DNA from: an uncultured Acinetobacter sp.
GTDB lineage: Bacteria > Pseudomonadota > Gammaproteobacteria > Pseudomonadales > Moraxellaceae
Length of the DNA stretch: 10,994 nt
Assembly: GCA_900771065.1 (NCBI GenBank)
Contig: CAAGMP010000078.1
Span: 1 to 10,994, forward strand
Direction: 5' to 3'
The notes beneath the pieces were generated by a model. It saw nothing but the letters and a program-made list of their open reading frames with translations. It made no database searches and was not told where the DNA came from. Shown here in pieces: positions 7,248 to 10,994 of this stretch; the first letter of the stretch is position 1; every line of letters begins with the position of its first letter. The position numbers were made by a program, and so were the translations under genes.

Positions 7248-10064
7248 ATGCTGACAATGAGCGTACCTACTTCAACACCTGGCCAACTTCAAGTAATTAA
7301 ACGCACTGGTGAAGTTGCTGCTTTTAATGCAGAAAAAATTTCAGTTGCAATTGGAAAAGCTTTTTTGGCTGTTGAAGGTCAACAAAGTGCGGATTCAAGC
7401 CGAGTGCATGACCGCATTGAAAAACTTACACAAATGGTTCTCAACACGTTTCAGCGTCGTTTACCATCGGGTGGCACCATTCACATTGAAGAAATTCAAG
7501 ATCAAGTTGAATTGGCTTTAATGCGTACTGGTGAACAAAAAGTTGCCCGTTCTTATGTCATTTATCGCGAACAACGTGCAGAAGCACGCAAACAAGCAGG
7601 CGAAAATCATCATCCAACCTTACAAGTCACTGACGCAAATGGGGAACTCAAACCGCTTGATTTACGTGCTTTAACTAACGTAATTGAAAAAGCGGCTGAA
7701 GGTTTAGATAACATTGATGTACAAGCCATTGTCGATGAAACCGTTAAAAATTTATATAACGGCGTAAAAGAGTCTGATATTGCTACCACCATGATGATGG
7801 CAACACGTACTCGTATTGAACAAGAACCAAACTATACTTATGTTACAGCGCGTTTGTTACGCAATGAGTTGGTTGCAACAGGTTTGGCTTTTTTAGGTTT
7901 AGATGCACAAACTAAAGAAAATGATGCTTTAGAAACCTTTTTGAAAAAAGGGATTGAGCTTGATTTACTTGCGCCTGAATTGTTGAACTTTGATTTAGAA
8001 CAACTTGCCGCAGCAATTCAACCTGAACGCTCAAATCAATTTACCTATTTAGGTTTACAAACATTATTTGACCGTTATTTCATTCATAAAGATGGTATTC
8101 GTTTTGAATTACCGCAATTATTCTTTATGCGTGTTTCTATGGGCTTGGCACTAAACGAAGAAAACCGTGAACAACGTGCAATTGAGTTTTATAACTTATT
8201 ATCTAGCTTCGATTACATGGCTTCAACGCCAACATTGTTTAACTCAGGCACATTACGTCCACAATTATCAAGCTGTTATTTAACCACCGTTCCTGACGAT
8301 TTATATAATATTTACGGTGCAATGCGTGACAATGCCATGCTGTCAAAATGGGCAGGCGGTTTAGGCAATGACTGGACACCCGTTCGTGCTTTAAACTCGT
8401 ATATCAAAGGCACAAATGGTAAGTCTCAAGGTGTTGTACCATTCCTTAAAGTGGCAAACGATACCGCAGTTGCCGTGAACCAAGGCGGTAAACGTAAAGG
8501 TGCGGTTTGTGCATACTTAGAAACTTGGCATTTAGACATCGAAGAATTTTTAGAACTGCGTAAAAATACGGGTGATGATCGCCGTCGTACTCACGACATG
8601 AACACCGCAAACTGGGTTCCTGATTTATTTATGCAACGTGTTTTTGAAGATGCTGAATGGACTTTATTCACACCATCTGAAACGCCCGATTTGCACGATT
8701 TAACAGGTAATGAATTTGCGCAACGTTATGCTTACTATGAAAGCATTGCCAAAGAACAAAACATGTTGCATAAAAAAGTTCGTGCAAAAGATTTGTGGCG
8801 CAAAATGCTTTCTATGTTGTTTGAAACAGGTCACCCGTGGATTACATTTAAAGACGTTTGTAACTTACGTTCTCCACAACAGCATGTTGGCGTGGTTCAT
8901 TCATCGAACTTATGTACAGAAATTACTTTAAATACCAGCCAAGATGAAATTGCTGTTTGTAACTTAGGTTCAATTAATTTAGTACAACATGTAAAAGGTG
9001 GTGTGTTAGATCGTGAAAAATTAGCACGTACCATTAAAACAGCAGTACGTATGCTTGATAACGTCATCGACATTAACTATTACGCTGTTCCACAAGCTAA
9101 AAATTCAAACTTAAAGCATCGTCCTGTTGGTATGGGTATCATGGGTTTCCAAGATGCATTATATGAAATGAATATTGCTTATGGTTCAGATCAAGCTGTA
9201 AATTTTGCTGACGAATCAATGGAAGTCATTTCTTATTATGCCATTGAAACATCAAGTGACTTAGCGGTTGAACGTGGTACCTATTCCACTTTCAAAGGTT
9301 CATTGTGGGATCAAGGCATTTTACCAATCGATTCATTGAATTTAGTTGCCAAAACACGCCCTGAAGGCATGTTTGAAGTTGATCGCACACAACGTTTAGA
9401 TTGGGATCGTTTACGTGCCAAAGTACAAAAAGATGGTATGCGTAACTCAAACGTCATGGCAATTGCACCAACAGCAACTATTTCTAATATTTGTGGCGTA
9501 TCTCAATCGATTGAACCAACATTCCAAAACTTATATGTGAAATCGAATCTTTCAGGTGAATTTACCGTCATTAATCCATACTTAGTACGTGCATTAAAAG
9601 AGCGTGGTTTGTGGGATTCGGTCATGGTGAACGACTTGAAACACTTCGAAGGTTCAGTACAAAAAATTTCACGTATTCCTGAAGAGCTTAAAGCAATTTT
9701 TGCCACAGCGTTTGAAGTTGAACCACGTTGGATTGTTGATGCTGCATCACGTCGTCAAAAATGGATTGATCAAGCACAATCATTGAACCTATATATTTCA
9801 GGTGCAAATGGTAAAAAACTCGATTTAACCTACAAAATGGCATGGCTGCGTGGCTTAAAAACAACGTATTACCTGCGTGCTTTAGGTGCAACCTCTGCTG
9901 AAAAATCGACAATTAATACAGGTGCATTAAACGCAGTAAAACCTGCAACCGTTGCGCCAGTGGCACAAAAAGCACCTGAAGTTGTTGAAGATGATTTTAG
10001 CCAAGCTGCACCTGTGCCAATGGCTTGCTCAATTGACAATCCAGATTGTGAGGCGTGTCAATAA
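7248..10064 (+). CDS. nrdA: Class Ia ribonucleotide reductase large subunit NrdA
   Basis: Reduces ribonucleoside diphosphates to deoxyribonucleotides, together with the radical-bearing NrdB. The 938-residue protein starts with an ATP-cone (about 13-110; VIKRTGEVAAFN) that sets overall activity. A second, diverged cone-like region follows (about 125-205; VTDANGELKPLDLR), as known for Pseudomonas aeruginosa NrdA. In the catalytic barrel C343 and C571 are the redox pair, and N554-L-C556-T-E558 carries the thiyl-radical cysteine with its Asn and Glu partners. Y874-Y875 form the radical-transfer pair. The tail supplies C927, C934 and C937 for re-reduction. All essential residues are present. The ATG at 7248 lies only two bases after GGAG (7242-7245), while an in-frame ATG at 7257 lies 11 bases after it; either may be used. 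Unusually, nrdB does not follow directly. Confidence 0.96.
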   Translation: MLTMSVPTSTPGQLQVIKRTGEVAAFNAEKISVAIGKAFLAVEGQQSADSSRVHDRIEKLTQMVLNTFQRRLPSGGTIHIEEIQDQVELALMRTGEQKVARSYVIYREQRAEARKQAGENHHPTLQVTDANGELKPLDLRALTNVIEKAAEGLDNIDVQAIVDETVKNLYNGVKESDIATTMMMATRTRIEQEPNYTYVTARLLRNELVATGLAFLGLDAQTKENDALETFLKKGIELDLLAPELLNFDLEQLAAAIQPERSNQFTYLGLQTLFDRYFIHKDGIRFELPQLFFMRVSMGLALNEENREQRAIEFYNLLSSFDYMASTPTLFNSGTLRPQLSSCYLTTVPDDLYNIYGAMRDNAMLSKWAGGLGNDWTPVRALNSYIKGTNGKSQGVVPFLKVANDTAVAVNQGGKRKGAVCAYLETWHLDIEEFLELRKNTGDDRRRTHDMNTANWVPDLFMQRVFEDAEWTLFTPSETPDLHDLTGNEFAQRYAYYESIAKEQNMLHKKVRAKDLWRKMLSMLFETGHPWITFKDVCNLRSPQQHVGVVHSSNLCTEITLNTSQDEIAVCNLGSINLVQHVKGGVLDREKLARTIKTAVRMLDNVIDINYYAVPQAKNSNLKHRPVGMGIMGFQDALYEMNIAYGSDQAVNFADESMEVISYYAIETSSDLAVERGTYSTFKGSLWDQGILPIDSLNLVAKTRPEGMFEVDRTQRLDWDRLRAKVQKDGMRNSNVMAIAPTATISNICGVSQSIEPTFQNLYVKSNLSGEFTVINPYLVRALKERGLWDSVMVNDLKHFEGSVQKISRIPEELKAIFATAFEVEPRWIVDAASRRQKWIDQAQSLNLYISGANGKKLDLTYKMAWLRGLKTTYYLRALGATSAEKSTINTGALNAVKPATVAPVAQKAPEVVEDDFSQAAPVPMACSIDNPDCEACQ

Positions 10065-10082
10065 TTTAAAAATTAGCATTTA

Positions 10083-10114
10083 TGCTTCTAAATCTAAAAA
10101 AAGGTTTAGAAGCA
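10083..10114 (+). repeat. Hairpin just after nrdA
   Basis: TGCTTCTAAA (10083-10092) pairs perfectly with TTTAGAAGCA (10105-10114) around a 12-base A-rich loop. No T tract follows, so it is a poor intrinsic terminator and may instead be a processing or mRNA-stability element between nrdA and the small membrane protein gene. Confidence 0.5.
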
Positions 10115-10140
10115 ACATAAAACAACTAGAGGAAATTAAA

Positions 10141-10263
10141 ATGACGACAAATTATTTATTTGGACTAGCAACATTAGTAGTTTCCTTTGTTGTTTTATTT
10201 TATGTTCCAATCGGTTATTTCTGGATTAAATTTTATAGGGAAAAACATAATCAAAATAAGTAA
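10141..10263 (+). CDS. Small single-pass membrane protein, function unknown
   Basis: A 40-residue protein, not recognised. A hydrophobic segment (about 5-28, LFGLATLVVSFVVLF then YVPIGYFW) is followed by a basic, polar tail (KFYREKHNQNK), so by the positive-inside rule the C-terminus should be cytoplasmic. The ATG has an excellent binding site, AGAGGAA at 10128-10134, six bases away. The open frame extends upstream into nrdA, but the binding site and the membrane segment beginning here decide the start. It lies 76 bases after nrdA on the same strand and may share its transcript. Its last codons and stop form the 5' arm of a long hairpin. Translation looks likely; the role is unknown. Confidence 0.6.
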   Translation: MTTNYLFGLATLVVSFVVLFYVPIGYFWIKFYREKHNQNK

Positions 10264-10296
10264 TTTAAGAATAAGAATTATTTATTTTGATTATGT
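10245..10296 (+). terminator. Long A/U-rich hairpin across the stop codon of the small membrane protein gene
   Basis: Bases 10245-10265 pair with 10276-10296: about 21 consecutive pairs including one G-U, with a 10-base loop. The coding end and TAA stop (10261-10263) lie in the 5' arm. The 3' arm is T-rich, but no clean T run follows. It could end or stabilise a transcript containing nrdA and the small gene. The pairing is visible directly; the terminator role is inference. Confidence 0.45.
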
Positions 10297-10338
10297 AGAA
10301 ATACAAAATCAATTCTCAACTCGAAAATTTTAAATTGG

Positions 10339-10518
10339 GAGTTTAGAAAGGTGGAAATGAAAGTTAGGGATATTGGCGTATCCCCAACTGAAATCTCTAA
10401 GACATCAACCTAATTGAAGCACAATAAAGTTGAGTTAATCAGAAAATCACTTTCTTGGCAGAAAGTATAGGAATAATACTCTCATTGATTTTTTGGTCAA
10501 CCAGTAATTGTGCTTCAA
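10339..10518 (+). ncRNA. Candidate structured RNA or cis-regulatory leader in the nrdA-nrdB gap
   Basis: This stretch has no convincing long ORF but many complementary segments. Hairpin 1 pairs AGTT (10362-10365) plus GGGATA (10367-10372) with TATCCC (10379-10384) plus AACT (10386-10389), with one A-C mismatch and loop TTGGCG; an outer helix of GTTTAGA (10341-10347) with TCTAAGAC is possible if one base bulges. A second domain is closed by a perfect 12-bp helix (10414-10425 with 10507-10518). Nested inside are GTTGA/TCAAC (10429-10433 with 10497-10501), AAAATCA/TGATTTT (10443-10449 with 10486-10492) and an apical hairpin ACTTTCT/AGAAAGT (10449-10455 with 10460-10466). Both apical hairpins expose TTGGC. 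I do not recognise a known riboswitch class. It could be the leader of the two overlapping small ORFs that follow, or an independent small RNA; no clear promoter was found. Confidence 0.45.
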
Positions 10519-10544
10519 ACCGTAAATTACTGAAGGAGAAAAAA

Positions 10545-10625
10545 ATGTTTTTCACCAGTTGTTCATCAATTAATCACATGGAGGGAATTATGCTATGCAA
10601 AGCTTTTGTATTACCTATGATTTAA
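10545..10625 (+). CDS. 26-codon ORF overlapping the Cas2-like gene, possible leader peptide
   Basis: The ORF reads MFFTSCSSINHMEGIMLCKAFVLPMI then TAA (10623-10625). AAGGAG at 10533-10538 lies six bases before its ATG, one of the best binding sites in the window. It overlaps the following gene by 31 bases in another frame, and the downstream gene's own binding site (GGAGGG, 10580-10585) lies inside it. The layout suggests translational coupling or a regulatory leader peptide. The peptide has no recognised motif, and coding status rests on the binding site alone. Confidence 0.45.
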   Translation: MFFTSCSSINHMEGIMLCKAFVLPMI

Positions 10626-10834
10626 AGCTAAAGAGTAGCAAACATTATCAATATCTTCTTAATTATATTAGAAATAATTATGAAGTGATAAAGCATCAAA
10701 AATCTGTTTTGATTATTGTATCAAAGCTCTCTGCAGCTGAAATCCGAGCTACTTTGTTACCTTTTATTGATGAGCATGACAAATTAGAAGTCTTTGCCAT
10801 TAATTTAAGTGATGCAACAAAGTTAATTGATTAA
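10595..10834 (+). CDS. Cas2-like ferredoxin-fold small protein ('SinR-like' family), not linked to CRISPR
   Basis: A 79-residue protein with the pattern beta (SFCITYDLK), alpha (SSKHYQYLLNYIRNN), a beta pair (YEVIKHQKSVLIIVSK), alpha (SAAEIRATLLPFI) and beta (DKLEVFAINL). This matches the small Cas2-like proteins that databases often name 'SinR family', recognisable from xYDL at the first strand and the SAxEIRxxLxPxID...LEV ending. D9 after Y8 sits where Cas2 nucleases have their conserved aspartate, so nuclease activity is possible but unproven. No CRISPR repeats or cas1 are present. GGAGGG (10580-10585) lies nine bases before the ATG. The gene lies between nrdA and nrdB on the same strand and overlaps a 26-codon ORF. 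Family assignment is fairly secure from pattern; function is unknown. Confidence 0.65.
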   Translation: MQSFCITYDLKLKSSKHYQYLLNYIRNNYEVIKHQKSVLIIVSKLSAAEIRATLLPFIDEHDKLEVFAINLSDATKLID

Positions 10835-10836
10835 TG

Positions 10837-10918
10837 ACCCCTTAGCTATTTATTAATAATAAATAGTTTTGAAATGAATAGAGGTTTATAATGATCCTCT
10901 ATTCTATTTCTGTGGGGT
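10837..10918 (+). promoter_or_regulatory. Structured leader or terminator region before nrdB
   Basis: Two perfect 9-bp hairpins lie in series: CTATTTATT/AATAAATAG (10846-10854 with 10858-10866, followed by TTTT) and GAATAGAGG/CCTCTATTC (10876-10884 with 10896-10904). ACCCC (10837-10841) and GGGGT (10914-10918) can pair around both, giving a three-way junction. The first hairpin could act as a weak terminator after the Cas2-like gene; the whole could be a folded 5' leader of nrdB. No nrdB promoter was convincingly identified in this short gap. Confidence 0.45.
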
Positions 10919-10946
10919 TTACCTGATTTTAAGTAAGGAGAATCCC

Positions 10947-10994
10947 ATGTCTATCCTAAGTTGGGACGATTTCGAAGATGATGAACCGAAACAA
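10947..10994 (+). CDS. nrdB: Ribonucleotide reductase small subunit NrdB, 5' end only
   Basis: Only the first 16 codons are in the window (MSILSWDDFEDDEPKQ). A SWDDF-type acidic start is characteristic of class Ia beta subunits of this group, and position downstream of nrdA on the same strand supports the call. TAAGGAG (10934-10940) lies six bases before the ATG, an excellent binding site. NrdB would carry the diiron-tyrosyl radical cofactor and complete the enzyme with NrdA. The gene is cut by the window end, not truncated biologically as far as can be seen. Confidence 0.8.
   Translation, partial: MSILSWDDFEDDEPKQ

Noticed and set aside
7234..7254. Six-codon ORF (MTMELC) overlapping the nrdA start
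   Set aside because: It has no binding site of its own and is short enough to be chance.
9952..10140. N-terminal extension of the small membrane protein frame into nrdA
   Set aside because: It overlaps conserved NrdA C-terminal coding sequence, while an excellent binding site and the membrane segment begin at 10141.
10414..10518. MITE or insertion element bounded by the 12-bp inverted repeat
   Set aside because: No target-site duplication was seen flanking the arms, and further nested complementary segments fit RNA structure better.
10414..10518. Retron msr-msd or type III toxin-antitoxin RNA
   Set aside because: No reverse transcriptase or ToxN-like gene is in the window, and there is no tandem antitoxin repeat.
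10264..10594. CRISPR array next to the Cas2-like gene
   Set aside because: No regularly spaced direct repeats are present; the repeats seen are inverted and nested, as in a folded RNA.

Overview
The window reads as a low-GC gammaproteobacterium, most likely Acinetobacter or a close relative. The main reason is the response regulator/sensor kinase pair at 4362-6741, which I recognise as BfmR/BfmS, lying divergently next to a class Ia ribonucleotide reductase large-subunit gene (nrdA). The NrdA C-terminus (CSIDNPDCEACQ) and its two N-terminal ATP-cone-like regions are of the Pseudomonas/Moraxellales type.

Layout. At the far left a strong minus-strand promoter (47-74) fires out of the window. 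A minus-strand kinase-fold gene (122-952) follows. Divergent from it is a secreted alpha-carbonic anhydrase (1203-1931), preceded by a possible 13-codon leader ORF inside a long inverted repeat and followed by a clear terminator. Next come a patatin-like lipoprotein phospholipase (2055-2975), an NfeD-type membrane protein (3029-3493) and its SPFH/stomatin partner QmcA (3503-4360). QmcA converges on bfmS with one base between the stop codons. bfmR-bfmS (6741 to 4362, minus) is a two-gene unit with a TTG start on bfmS.

The 506-bp divergent region between bfmR and nrdA (6742-7247) is rich in regulatory sites. It holds two adjacent palindromes suited to bfmR autoregulation, a perfect DnaA box with two degenerate companions, and a sigma70-like promoter overlapping two NrdR-like boxes exactly 32 bp apart. 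nrdA therefore appears tied to replication initiation and to nucleotide-sensing repression, as in E. coli.

The most unusual part is the 882-bp gap between nrdA (ends 10064) and nrdB (starts 10947, cut by the window end). In most gammaproteobacteria these genes are nearly adjacent. Here the gap holds a 40-residue single-pass membrane protein gene, a roughly 21-bp hairpin running over its stop codon, about 180 nt that fold on paper into nested RNA helices (two of the apical loops share TTGGC), a 26-codon ORF with a strong ribosome binding site, an overlapping gene for a 79-residue Cas2-like ferredoxin-fold protein (the family often labelled 'SinR-like'), and a possible three-way junction before nrdB. 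I infer a cis-acting module that could set NrdB output relative to NrdA. Its function is not shown by the sequence.
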